This document shows positions 16,805 to 24,856 of a stretch of DNA of 64,000 bases, piece after piece. The translations under genes were made by a program, and so were the position numbers. Every line of letters starts with the position of its first letter. Positions within the stretch are counted from its first letter, which is position 1. A model generated the notes under the pieces. That model searched no databases and was not told the origin of the DNA. It saw only the letters and a program-made list of their open reading frames with translations. The stretch lies in contig JAFUCO010000053.1 in assembly GCA_017459635.1 (NCBI GenBank), forward strand, positions 1-64,000, written 5' to 3'. The DNA is from Blautia sp. Its GTDB lineage: Bacteria > Bacillota > Clostridia > Lachnospirales > Lachnospiraceae.

Positions 16805-17388
16805 GTAATTGACATTCTTCCGATATGACGGTTTACAAGATCATCGATAACCGGGATCCTCAGGTTTCTGTATTTGAGCGCCTTGAAGCCTGAAAGGATA
16901 AGGAACAGGTCGCGGATAAACAGTACGATATAAGTCAGTATATTCAGGATATCTGTGAAGAACACGCCGGTGATTCTGTCAGCGGTTCCCAGCGATATCG
17001 TCGTCAGCAGCATATTGATGATGTCTACCATCACCTCTTTGAAATATACAAGAAGATTGATGAAGCCGAACAGAAGCCCGAAGCATACCATTATCGCAAT
17101 AACCTTAAGCGCCACAGCGCGGAGCCACTGATCCTTCTCCTTTATAAGTACGTAACCCGCAAGGAGTACAGGAACGACCGGAATGGAACCCATAAGTCCC
17201 GACCAGTAAATAAGGGCGGCAAACAGTGCTATCGAGATGCCTATCTCCGCCATCTTTACTCCGGCAGCCGCCGGAGCTTCTTTTTTATCAGTCTGTCCCT
17301 GTCCGGGAGCAGCCGCCACTGGAGCTCCGCAAATCGGGCATGTAACTGAATTGTCATCAATTTCTTTTCCGCAGTTTTTGCAAACCAT
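16795..17388 (-). CDS. Zinc-ribbon membrane protein
   Basis: About 197 residues from MVCKNCGKEIDDNSVTCPIC. The N-terminal zinc ribbon (CKNCGK..CPICGA, residues 3-22) is followed by an Ala/Pro/Gln linker and about four hydrophobic segments between residues 45 and 170. Such zinc-ribbon membrane proteins are common and mostly uncharacterised. GGGAGG precedes the ATG with seven bases' spacing, which excludes the slightly longer frame. It is the first gene of a minus-strand group with two further membrane proteins and a discoidin-like protein. The 42-bp tandem array starts at its end. Confidence 0.72.
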   Translation of the reverse strand: MVCKNCGKEIDDNSVTCPICGAPVAAAPGQGQTDKKEAPAAAGVKMAEIGISIALFAALIYWSGLMGSIPVVPVLLAGYVLIKEKDQWLRAVALKVIAIMVCFGLLFGFINLLVYFKEVMVDIINMLLTTISLGTADRITGVFFTDILNILTYIVLFIRDLFLILSGFKALKYRNLRIPVIDDLVNRHIGRMSITGR

Positions 17389-17597
17389 CTCAGGTCCTCC
17401 CTTTTGCATATTTTATAGCGTCGTTATGTTCAGCAGGCCGGAAGCCGGCTTCATCCGTGTAATGATAAGCGCTCCCTGTATGATCTCAACTGTTTAAAAA
17501 CATTTTTGAACAGCTGCACACTATTGCCAAATACAGTATAACATACGCTTTTTTGTTTCACAATGTCAAAAGTTCAGTCCCATCCCGTAACTGCATA

Positions 17598-17719
17598 GTT
17601 ACTACTCACGGCCCAGCCGCAGGATGCCGGGCCTGAGCCCTCCTTTCGTAAGAGCGCCCTTGCGGGCTTCATCGCTGCTTCGCAAAAAAGACCCTCATGA
17701 AGGGTTCAGACCCTGTAAG
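17598..17719 (+). repeat. MITE-like copy whose inner part forms the 3' end of dapF
   Basis: Begins GTTACTACTCACGGCCCAGC and follows the full element at 19721 for about 120 bases with scattered mismatches (for example CTGAGCCCTCC and TCATGAAGGG). It lacks the right half. The last 25 bases lie inside dapF and encode its final residues and stop codon. No target duplication is visible, consistent with truncation. Confidence 0.75.
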
Positions 17720-18564
17720 ATTTCATCCAGATCGATCTCACCTTCAAAAACGGTTGCTGCCGGGCCGGTCATGTAAACATTATTGTCCTTCTGATCCCAG
17801 AATATAGAAAGATCTCCGCCCCGAAGATGTACCGTTACCGGTTCCTCTGCAGATGCCAGGCCATTAAGCACCGCCGCGACCGCTACTGCGCAGGCTCCGG
17901 TTCCACACGCCAGAGTCTCACCGCTGCCGCGCTCCCATACACGCATTTTCAGTTCGTTATGCCCGGCCTTCTCCACAAATTCGGTGTTGATGCGGTCAGG
18001 AAACAGAGGATGATTTTCAAAATACGGTCCCATTTTTTCAAGATCCATGCCGTCTATTCCCTCAGTAAATATAACAGCATGAGGATTTCCCATTGAAACG
18101 GCAGTAAATCTGTATCTGTAACTGCCGGCCTCGAGAGGCTCATTTATGATCCTGTCTTTCTCAGAAAGGACCGGGATCTTAGCCGGTTCAAGCACCGGCG
18201 AACCCATGTTTACCCGCACAGACTGTACTTTTCCGCCCGATATCGTAAGATGAAGCGTTTTTATCCCGCTTCCTGTCTTCACAGTTATCGTTTCTCTGTT
18301 CACAATGCCATGGTCATATGCATATTTCGCAACACACCGTATGCCGTTCCCGCACATAGCGCCCCGGGACCCGTCGGCATTGTACATCACCATCTCGCAG
18401 TCCGCATCATCGGCAGGGCAGATCAGGATAAGCCCATCCGACCCTATCCCAAAATGTCTGTCGCTCACAAACCTTGCAGCCGCCGGTGCATCCGCCACAG
18501 TCTCCTCAAAGCAGTTTACATAAACGTAATCATTCCCTATTCCATGCATCTTTGTAAATTTCAT
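17695..18564 (-). CDS. dapF: Diaminopimelate epimerase
   Basis: 289 residues. Converts LL- to meso-diaminopimelate for peptidoglycan and lysine synthesis. Starts MKFTKMHGIGNDYVYVNCFE, the canonical beginning. Both catalytic cysteines are present: MCGNGIRC near residue 73 and LACGTGACA near 220, plus the GSGET anion loop. The last residues (LQGLNPS) and the stop come from a MITE-like repeat, so the natural C-terminus may have been replaced. AGGTACC precedes the ATG. A second paralogue without the cysteines is encoded at 47463-48308. Confidence 0.97.
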   Translation of the reverse strand: MKFTKMHGIGNDYVYVNCFEETVADAPAAARFVSDRHFGIGSDGLILICPADDADCEMVMYNADGSRGAMCGNGIRCVAKYAYDHGIVNRETITVKTGSGIKTLHLTISGGKVQSVRVNMGSPVLEPAKIPVLSEKDRIINEPLEAGSYRYRFTAVSMGNPHAVIFTEGIDGMDLEKMGPYFENHPLFPDRINTEFVEKAGHNELKMRVWERGSGETLACGTGACAVAVAAVLNGLASAEEPVTVHLRGGDLSIFWDQKDNNVYMTGPAATVFEGEIDLDEILQGLNPS

Positions 18565-18638
18565 ACTGGTACCTCATAAAAAACAGGATATGCCAAATAA
18601 TACCACACTATGTTTCCGTCCCTGTAACCCACACTTTT

Positions 18639-18733
18639 CGCCCTGCGAAACGGCCGCAGAGCCCGAAAGTGCAGGATTGCCATTGCAGAAAGCAGACTCT
18701 GCCGCCTGCAGCCGGGGCCGTAAACAGAGTAAC
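18639..18733 (-). repeat. Short-form MITE-like repeat
   Basis: Contains AGCAGACTCTGCCGCC and ends CCGTAAACAGAGTAAC. Similar short copies with AGCAGACTCnG are at 46986-47065 and 51610-51691. It lies between divergent dapF and the ABC binding-protein gene. Confidence 0.5.
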
Positions 18734-18802
18734 CTGATTGTAATTGTTCCGAACAGATACATCTGATTATAAAAAGCCTCTGCGCTTTATGCAAGTCATC
18801 TA

Positions 18803-18830
18803 TTGCATTTCAGCGAGAATCTGTTAGAAT
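18803..18830 (+). promoter_or_regulatory. Promoter of the amino-acid ABC operon
   Basis: TTGCAT at 18803-18808 and TAGAAT at 18825-18830 with a 16-base spacer, about 57 bases before the start codon. Confidence 0.65.
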
Positions 18831-18886
18831 AGGCAGAGGAACTTTTATACATGACAATGCATTTTTATGCAAAAAGGAGGAAAAAA

Positions 18887-19675
18887 ATGATAAACCTGAA
18901 GAAAGCAGCCGCATTAGGCCTTACTGCCGCCATGACACTTGCAATGAGCACAGGTGCATTTGCAGCGGTTGAATCCGTAGATGACCTTGAAGGCGCAACC
19001 ATCGGTGTACAGATGGGAACCACCGGAGATATCTATGTTACAGATTATGAAGGCGATGAGGCCGGAACCACCGTTGAGCGTTTTTCCAAAGGCGCACAGG
19101 CTGTTATGGCACTTGTACAGGGCAAGGTCGACTGCGTAGTCATCGACTATGAACCTGCGAAGAAATTCGTAGAAGCCAACGAAGGCCTCAAGATCCTCGA
19201 TGAGGATTTCGCCCTTGAAGAGTACGCCATCGCTGTTTCAAAAGACAACCCGGAGCTCACCGAAGCAATCAACGGTGCCCTCGCAGAGCTTAAAGAAGAC
19301 GGCACGATCGACAACATCATCGCCAACTATATTGGTGAAGAGCAGGGACAGCATCCCTACGAATCTCCTGAAGATGTTGACCGTTCAAACGGAACCCTGG
19401 TCATGGGCACCAATGCTGCTTTCGAGCCCTATGAGTTCTATGACGGCGAGACCATCGTTGGTATCGATGCCGACATGGCACAGGCAATCTGCGACAAGCT
19501 TGGATACGAGCTTCAGATCGACGACATGGAGTTCTCATCTATCATCAATGCGGTACAGACCGGAAAAGCTGATGTCGGCATCGCAGGCATGACAATCACC
19601 GAGGACCGCCTTAAAAACATCGACTTTACAGAGCCGTACACAACTGCCCGTCAGGTTATCATTGTAAAAGAATGA
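18887..19675 (+). CDS. Amino-acid ABC transporter binding protein, circularly permuted
   Basis: About 262 residues from MINLKKAAALGLTAAMTLAM, with a Sec signal ending AFA. The family (SBP_bac_3, GlnH-like) normally starts with a lobe reading LxMGTNAAFxPYEF and ends with the GxQxGTTGDIY lobe. Here the order is reversed: SVDDLEGATIGVQMGTTGD stands right after the signal peptide (about 30-48), with DNIIANYIGEE, the usual C-terminus, near residue 150. NGTLVMGTNAAFEPYEFYDG (about 167-186) to ARQVIIVKE then closes the protein. A strong AAGGAGG precedes the ATG. Permease and ATPase follow after a MITE-like insertion. The protein has no lipobox. Confidence 0.9.
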   Translation: MINLKKAAALGLTAAMTLAMSTGAFAAVESVDDLEGATIGVQMGTTGDIYVTDYEGDEAGTTVERFSKGAQAVMALVQGKVDCVVIDYEPAKKFVEANEGLKILDEDFALEEYAIAVSKDNPELTEAINGALAELKEDGTIDNIIANYIGEEQGQHPYESPEDVDRSNGTLVMGTNAAFEPYEFYDGETIVGIDADMAQAICDKLGYELQIDDMEFSSIINAVQTGKADVGIAGMTITEDRLKNIDFTEPYTTARQVIIVKE

Positions 19676-19720
19676 TATAATGCAATGCAATATAAATACT
19701 GCAGTCTGAAGGATATTGCA

Positions 19721-19925
19721 GTTACTATTCACGGCCCAACCGCAAGCGGCTGGGCCTGAGCCCTCCATTCGGAATCTCGCCCTTACGGGCTTCAACGCCG
19801 CTTCGCGAAAAAGATTCCTCATGAAGGGCTCAGACCCTGTAAGGAAATATCCTTTGCCCTGCTCTGCTCATGCAAGCATGGCAGAGCCGGGCAAAGGATA
19901 TTTCCTTACGGCCGTGAATAGTAAC
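19721..19925 (+). mobile_element. Complete 205-bp MITE-like element with TIRs and 8-bp target duplication
   Basis: Terminal inverted repeats GTTACTATTCACGGCC (19721-19736) and GGCCGTGAATAGTAAC (19910-19925) are perfect over 16 bases. The flanks are ATATTGCA at 19713-19720 and again at 19926-19933, an 8-bp direct repeat. No gene fits inside. The right half is a long hairpin (AAGGAAATATCCTTTGCCC paired with its complement). It sits between the binding protein and permease genes of one transporter and probably lowers or modulates downstream expression. Confidence 0.88.
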
Positions 19926-19969
19926 ATATTGCAGTAAATAAATAAGTTTTTTCTAAACGAGGTGTAATT

Positions 19970-20653
19970 TTGTCTTTCCAGGAAAGGTTTTCCTTAAATT
20001 TTATCGAAAAAGGCAGATACAAGTATCTTGTATCGGGCATTGAAAACACGCTTCTGATAACGATAGTCGCTGCCGCCATCGGTATAGCGCTTGGATTTCT
20101 GATCGCGATCATACGTTCTACGCATGACAAGACCGGACGCCTCAGGATACTGAATGCCTTATGCAAACTGTATCTGACGGTGATCCGTGGAACGCCCACT
20201 ACTGTACAGCTGCTGATCGTTTATTTTGTCATCTTCAGCTCGGTTTCCAGGCCTATGCTGTCGGCATTCATAGCCTTCGGGCTTAACTCAGCGGCTTATG
20301 TGGCCGAGATCGTACGATCAGGCATCATGTCCATCGATCCTGGACAGACCGAGGCAGGACGTTCTCTGGGCCTTTCATATGCCCAGACAATGACTTACAT
20401 TATCATCCCGCAGGCTTTTAAGAATGTCCTGCCGGCCCTTACCAACGAATTTATCGTACTGCTGAAGGAGACCTCTATCTGTATTGCAATCTCTCTTCGG
20501 GATCTTACGTACGGAACACAGCTGATCAGCAGCCAGACCTATGACTATATGTTCCCGCTCCTTGCCGGCGCGCTTATCTACCTTGTCATAGTTGTATTTC
20601 TTACCTGGCTGTTTGGAAAACTGGAGAGGAGTCTGAGGAAAAATGAACGGTGA
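19970..20653 (+). CDS. Amino-acid ABC transporter permease
   Basis: 227 residues, five or six membrane segments, HisM/GlnP-type. [20 protein letters not shown] starts the membrane domain. The EAA loop near residue 128 reads [20 protein letters not shown], with [14 protein letters not shown] following, which docks the ATPase. It starts with TTG, preceded by GAGGTG with five bases' spacing. The last 11 bases overlap the ATPase gene, so the two are coupled. It imports a polar amino acid, with identity unknown. Confidence 0.92.
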   Translation: MSFQERFSLNFIEKGRYKYLVSGIENTLLITIVAAAIGIALGFLIAIIRSTHDKTGRLRILNALCKLYLTVIRGTPTTVQLLIVYFVIFSSVSRPMLSAFIAFGLNSAAYVAEIVRSGIMSIDPGQTEAGRSLGLSYAQTMTYIIIPQAFKNVLPALTNEFIVLLKETSICIAISLRDLTYGTQLISSQTYDYMFPLLAGALIYLVIVVFLTWLFGKLERSLRKNER

Positions 20654-21380
20654 AGTGCTGCTTGATATACAGGGACTTGAAAAGCATTTTGGTGACAACA
20701 AAGTCCTGCGCGGCATTACCACGCAGATCAGAAAAGGCGAGGTAGTTGCCATTATCGGCCCTTCGGGCTGCGGTAAATCCACATTCTTGCGTTCCCTCAA
20801 CCTTCTTGAAGAGCCGACAGGCGGAAAGATCCTGTTCGAAGGAACCGAGATAACAGGCACCAAAGTTGATGTAAACCATATACGCCGTAAAATAGGCATG
20901 GTGTTCCAGCAGTTCAACCTGTTTCCACACCTTACCATACGCAGGAATATCACTCTCGCCCCGGTAAAGCTTGGAATACTTGATAAGCATGAAGCAAACC
21001 GCCGTGCGGATGAACTTCTTAAGCGTGTAGGGCTTCCGGACAAGGCTGATGCATATCCAGAACAGCTGTCCGGCGGACAGAAGCAGCGTATAGCGATCGC
21101 CAGGGCAATGGCGATGAACCCGGATGTAATGCTTTTTGACGAGCCCACCTCCGCTCTCGACCCCGAGATGGTAGGCGAAGTGCTCGAGATCATGCGCGAG
21201 CTTGCCGAATCCGGCATGACCATGGTAGTAGTAACGCACGAGATGGGCTTTGCACGCGAAGTCGCAACAAGGGCAATATTCATAGACGAAGGCGTGATCA
21301 AAGAAGACAACACACCCGAGGAATTCTTCAGATCAACACAAAATGAACGACTGAAAGACTTCCTGTCAAAAGTGCTTTAA
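20643..21380 (+). CDS. Amino-acid ABC transporter ATP-binding protein
   Basis: 245 residues. Walker [10 protein letters not shown] near residue 40, Q-loop [10 protein letters not shown] near 88, signature [17 protein letters not shown] near 141, Walker [15 protein letters not shown] near 161 and switch His in [14 protein letters not shown] near 197. The length and these motifs match the GlnQ/HisP group. It overlaps the end of the permease gene. A 19-bp stem follows its stop codon. Confidence 0.95.
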   Translation: MNGEVLLDIQGLEKHFGDNKVLRGITTQIRKGEVVAIIGPSGCGKSTFLRSLNLLEEPTGGKILFEGTEITGTKVDVNHIRRKIGMVFQQFNLFPHLTIRRNITLAPVKLGILDKHEANRRADELLKRVGLPDKADAYPEQLSGGQKQRIAIARAMAMNPDVMLFDEPTSALDPEMVGEVLEIMRELAESGMTMVVVTHEMGFAREVATRAIFIDEGVIKEDNTPEEFFRSTQNERLKDFLSKVL

Positions 21381-21395
21381 GACACAAAAAGAGAA

Positions 21396-21457
21396 CGAAC
21401 GCAGGGGAGGGTTCTCTGTGCTGATTTTGCAGCACCAGGAACCCTCCCCTGCGTTCG
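21396..21457. terminator. Long GC-rich hairpin after the ABC operon
   Basis: CGAACGCAGGGGAGGGTTC and its exact complement form a 19-bp stem around a 24-base loop, with an inner TGCTG/CAGCA pair. It separates convergent ABC and CBS-domain genes. No strong T-run follows, so termination efficiency is uncertain. Confidence 0.6.
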
Positions 21458-21463
21458 TCCGAA

Positions 21464-21532
21464 GTTCATTCCCATGTTCGCCCAGCGTTCATTCCCGCGT
21501 TCGCCCGGCGTTCATTCCCGCGTTCGCTCTGT
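21464..21532. repeat. 23-bp tandem repeat, three copies, starting at the CBS gene end
   Basis: Units GTTCATTCCCGCGTTCGCC at 21464, 21487 and 21510. On the coding strand each unit repeats the gene's last bases GCGAACGCGGGAATGA, including a stop codon. It is the second of several such arrays. Confidence 0.85.
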
Positions 21533-21940
21533 ATTCAGTTTTTTAATCTCACTGTACCCGTATTTCATTATGTCCTTGCGTGTCACTATCCCTATGAAGA
21601 ATCCCATATCGTCCACTACCGGGACGAAATTCTGGTTTATGGCACAATCCAGCAGGTCCTCTATGTTCGCGCTTGCCTTAACCGGTTTATAGGTAGCACG
21701 CCGCGGTATAGCCATTATAGAGACCTCTTCAGTATCCGAAATGCTGCCCAGGTTCAAATGGCGGAGCCCCCACAGCAGATCCCCCTCCGATATGGTTCCG
21801 GTGTATTTACCGTCCTCACTCAGCATCGGGATACAGGAATACTTGCGGGCTTCCATCTTCTCCAGTGTCTGTCTGAATGTATCATTCTCATATATATAAG
21901 CGACTTCGCTCTTCGGTGTCAGAAAAAACAGGATGTTCAT
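21512..21940 (-). CDS. CBS-domain pair protein
   Basis: 142 residues forming one Bateman module. The first CBS repeat has IPMLSEDGKYTGTISEGDLL (about 38-57). The second has FVPVVDDMGFFIGIVTRKDI (about 106-125). Such stand-alone pairs bind adenosine nucleotides and regulate partner proteins. The ligand is unknown. The C-terminal ERTRE is encoded by the first unit of a tandem array. GGGTTTTGGGATGAAC-like sequence precedes the start, a weak ribosome site. Confidence 0.87.
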   Translation of the reverse strand: MNILFFLTPKSEVAYIYENDTFRQTLEKMEARKYSCIPMLSEDGKYTGTISEGDLLWGLRHLNLGSISDTEEVSIMAIPRRATYKPVKASANIEDLLDCAINQNFVPVVDDMGFFIGIVTRKDIMKYGYSEIKKLNTERTRE

Positions 21941-22061
21941 CCCAAAACCCCCTATCTGTGTTCGCTGATAAAATGATATTATGACACCGAAGCTATGTCA
22001 AGAAACCTGTTATTAATTTTTTCTAAATTAAAAGAATAAAGAATAAAAAATAAAGGATTTT

Positions 22062-22280
22062 TTATGATCTTTCTATCAGAGACATAATTGCTTCTACGGA
22101 TTCGAAATTTTCTGGTATTACGTCTTCTACTGGTATTTCTTTGCCGAATTCTTCTTCTATTTCGGATACGAGGGTGAGGATGTCGAAGGATTTCATGTAG
22201 CCTCCGGTTACGAGGTTTTTTGTGGATGTGAAGTCTATGTCGGGTCTTATGTCTTCGAGGATCTCCATCAGTTTATCCAT
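22062..22280 (-). CDS. Acyl (aminoacyl) carrier protein, DltC-like
   Basis: About 72 residues from MDKLMEILEDIRPDIDFTST. Carrier-protein helix pattern with the phosphopantetheine serine in YMKSFDILTLVSEIEEEFG, where SFD takes the place of the usual DSL, as in DltC-like carriers. Acidic helix II and III follow. I chose the inner ATG because AAGGAGAAG lies just upstream. This start overlaps the SGNH gene by eight bases, linking their translation. It would carry the amino acid or acyl group activated by the adenylation enzyme at 28495. Confidence 0.85.
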   Translation of the reverse strand: MDKLMEILEDIRPDIDFTSTKNLVTGGYMKSFDILTLVSEIEEEFGKEIPVEDVIPENFESVEAIMSLIERS

Positions 22281-23265
22281 TTTCTTCTCCTTTCGTTTGT
22301 TCTCCAAACATGATCTGCCCGAGTACTTTTGAGTATGCTCTGGCGCTGTCGCCGTTCATGTGGCCGTCGAGGTCTACGTACAGTTCGGTGTCATGCGGAT
22401 AGGCTTTAAAAAGTTCTCTGTTGAAATTGTAGAATGTGACTCCCCGTTCTTCAAAATACTCCGCAAAGTATTTCCAGGCTGCGAGGAAGTTGTCCTCGTC
22501 TTTTTTAAGCGCGGCGCCCGGAAGCGGGGTTGATACGGCTTTTATCTCTATGTTCTTCTCCTGGCAAAGCTTTATCAGCGCGTCTATGTACTTCATGTTT
22601 TCAGGCAGAAGCTTCTGCTCCTCAAACAGTTCAGGCTCATACGCCGGGAACTTATCCGGAGATACAGGAAGTTTTTCTATAAAGCCGTTCTCATGATAAA
22701 TCTGTATGTTATTTTTGAGCCTGTCAGTGCTGTATTCGCCTGACAGCTTCTGACTCAGGTTGCTGCCGATATGCGAGACCTCATACGACAGCTCATATTC
22801 ATAAAACGGAAAAAGCCATGCCCTGAAATCAAGGTTCATCACGCCTTCCCTGAAATACTCAAGCTTTGTGCGGGAAAGCGGGAATTCGTGATAAAAGAGC
22901 AGGTAATTATTCCCGGGCTCCTTTTCCAGCATGTAATACGACGGATCCACCTCAAGTATCACCATCTTCGGATCCTGTTTTTCCATTACCAGCTTTGCCA
23001 GATAATATGCATCTACCGGGTACTGGCCTCCGGCACACAGATTGTGTCCTGTCATGCCGGTTCCTTCCAGCATGATATCCGGGTCGATGTTCATTTTCCC
23101 GTTTGACGTGCCAAGAATTATCACATCGTTCTGCTCGCTGACCACTGTATGAATATCATTTCGTGTATAAGTGCACGGGTACAGCATCAGGTCAAGGAAC
23201 CAGATAACCAGCGCCGCCGCGGCAAGACAAAGCAGATATGGAATGACTTTCTTAAAACTGCGCAT
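22273..23265 (-). CDS. DltD-like SGNH/AlgX-type membrane-anchored acyl-transfer protein
   Basis: 330 residues. An N-terminal signal-anchor (VIPYLLCLAAAALVIWFLDL) leads to an extracellular SGNH-type domain. DVIILGTSNGKMNIDPDIM near residue 47 holds the candidate nucleophile serine, and DLDGHMNGDSARAYS near 302 holds the Asp-x-x-His pair. DltD and AlgX/PatB-like partners complete O-acylation outside the membrane. It overlaps the MBOAT gene by 14 bases upstream and the carrier protein downstream. Identity as true DltD is uncertain. The length is shorter than the roughly 400 residues of B. subtilis DltD. Confidence 0.78.
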   Translation of the reverse strand: MRSFKKVIPYLLCLAAAALVIWFLDLMLYPCTYTRNDIHTVVSEQNDVIILGTSNGKMNIDPDIMLEGTGMTGHNLCAGGQYPVDAYYLAKLVMEKQDPKMVILEVDPSYYMLEKEPGNNYLLFYHEFPLSRTKLEYFREGVMNLDFRAWLFPFYEYELSYEVSHIGSNLSQKLSGEYSTDRLKNNIQIYHENGFIEKLPVSPDKFPAYEPELFEEQKLLPENMKYIDALIKLCQEKNIEIKAVSTPLPGAALKKDEDNFLAAWKYFAEYFEERGVTFYNFNRELFKAYPHDTELYVDLDGHMNGDSARAYSKVLGQIMFGEQTKGEENG

Positions 23266-24778
23266 ACATAAACCCCCTTGCCGCTGCCATTGGCCCGAAC
23301 ATCGGGATCAGTACGATCAGGACCAGACTTAAGAGTGCCGTTGCAGGAACCGGAAGGGCTGCTATCCTCTCCCTCACCTTAACACCGTTTTCCTTCAAAA
23401 TACTCACTGTCAGAAGGATCAGGCATCCAATCACAAGGGTGGCAAGCGCATATGGTGTATAGGCTGTCCCAAGCTTCCCTGATGAAATTGTCAGAAGCTC
23501 ACCCGGGTTAAATCGTGTGACCGAATATTTTATCATCCGGAATGCCTGCACGAAAGAGGCCGCACAGTCGAAGTACCAGCTTATATTTATGATGACAAAA
23601 GTCCTGGCTATCATGAAGAAATGGTATCCCCGGCTTTTATCATTGATATGCAGTTTTTCCTTCATAAGGGCAAACTCACCGGCCAGAAGACTCGAAAGCG
23701 CGATGATCACGCCATTATAAAGGCCCCATCCGATATTATTCCAGCTTGCTCCGTGCCAGATGCCGACCACAAAGAAGACTATCAGGTTGGAAACGCAGAC
23801 CGGTACAAGACGGCCTTTTTTCTTACCGAATATCTTACGGCAGCTTTTTCCAAACCTGCTCATCCATCTGGAAAGCGTGAGCGGATACATCACGTAATCC
23901 TTCATCCAGGTACCAAGAGTGATATGCCATCTCTGCCAGAAATTTGAAAGAGAGGTCGCAAAGAAGGGCTGCCGGAAGTTCTCATCCAGTGTGATGCCGA
24001 AAAGAGAGGCGGCTCCCAGCATCACATCAATTCCGCCTGAAAAATCGCCGTACAGCTGTACAGTATACATGAGAAGTCCAAATACCGCAATTCCGGAGTA
24101 GCGGTCCGGATCTGCAAAAATTGCATCCGCGTATACCGCTGCCCACTCTGCCAGGATCATTTTTTTGAAAAGTCCCCAGGCAATGCGGAGGACTCCTTCT
24201 TTAATGGCCTGCCCGTCAAAGTCATGGACTTTTACAAGCTGCGGCATAAGCGAATGATATCTGCCGATAGGCCCCTGTACCATCTGCGGAAAAAATGATA
24301 CAAAAAGGGCAAAACGGAAAATATTCTTCTCTGCCTCTGCCCTCCCCCAGTATACATCCAGGAGATACCCCGCCGTCTGAAATGTGTAATATGAAATACC
24401 AAGGGGCAGGATAAGCTTAAGCACCGATATGTCAGCGCGAAACAGCCTGCTTATATTTATGATCAGGAAGTTTGTGTACTTAAGGAACGCAAGCATTCCG
24501 AAATCGAGCAGCAGACAGAGGATCAGATATTTACGAGCTGCTTTTTTGCCTTCTTTCCTGTCTGAACTGCTGCTGAGAATCCTTTCCATAAAAAGTGCGC
24601 CAAAAAACGAAACCGCAGTTGAATATAAAAGAAAGATCCCTGCTGCGGGACTGGCCGCCAGATAATATGCATAACTGGCTGCCAGAAGTACTATCCACTG
24701 AACTTTATGCGGGACAATATAGAATATGAAAACAAGCAGCAGAAGAAAGATCAGGAACAGACTTGATGTCATCGACAT
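23252..24778 (-). CDS. MBOAT family O-acyltransferase, DltB/AlgI-like
   Basis: 508 residues with about eleven membrane segments. NFWQRWHITLGTWMKDYVMY near residue 285 is the MBOAT signature, and VGIWHGASWNNIGWGLYNG near 350 contains the catalytic histidine (WHG). DltB/AlgI proteins pass an acyl group from a carrier protein across the membrane. The neighbours (SGNH protein and carrier protein overlapping downstream) are exactly the expected partners. Length exceeds DltB (about 400) and matches AlgI-type proteins (about 480-520). AGGAG lies upstream of the ATG. Confidence 0.9.
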   Translation of the reverse strand: MSMTSSLFLIFLLLLVFIFYIVPHKVQWIVLLAASYAYYLAASPAAGIFLLYSTAVSFFGALFMERILSSSSDRKEGKKAARKYLILCLLLDFGMLAFLKYTNFLIINISRLFRADISVLKLILPLGISYYTFQTAGYLLDVYWGRAEAEKNIFRFALFVSFFPQMVQGPIGRYHSLMPQLVKVHDFDGQAIKEGVLRIAWGLFKKMILAEWAAVYADAIFADPDRYSGIAVFGLLMYTVQLYGDFSGGIDVMLGAASLFGITLDENFRQPFFATSLSNFWQRWHITLGTWMKDYVMYPLTLSRWMSRFGKSCRKIFGKKKGRLVPVCVSNLIVFFVVGIWHGASWNNIGWGLYNGVIIALSSLLAGEFALMKEKLHINDKSRGYHFFMIARTFVIINISWYFDCAASFVQAFRMIKYSVTRFNPGELLTISSGKLGTAYTPYALATLVIGCLILLTVSILKENGVKVRERIAALPVPATALLSLVLIVLIPMFGPMAAARGFMYAQF

Positions 24779-24810
24779 TTTGCATTATCTCCTGTTCAGG
24801 TTTTGTGTCA

Positions 24811-24850
24811 GTATAACGGGCAAAGTAATTGCTTACTTTGCCCGTTATAC
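24811..24850. terminator. 18-bp perfect stem between repeat protein and MBOAT genes
   Basis: GTATAACGGGCAAAGTAA pairs with TTACTTTGCCCGTTATAC around TTGC. No T-run follows. It could attenuate read-through or protect mRNA ends, giving different levels for upstream surface protein and downstream enzymes. Confidence 0.55.
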
Positions 24851-24856
24851 ATAAGA

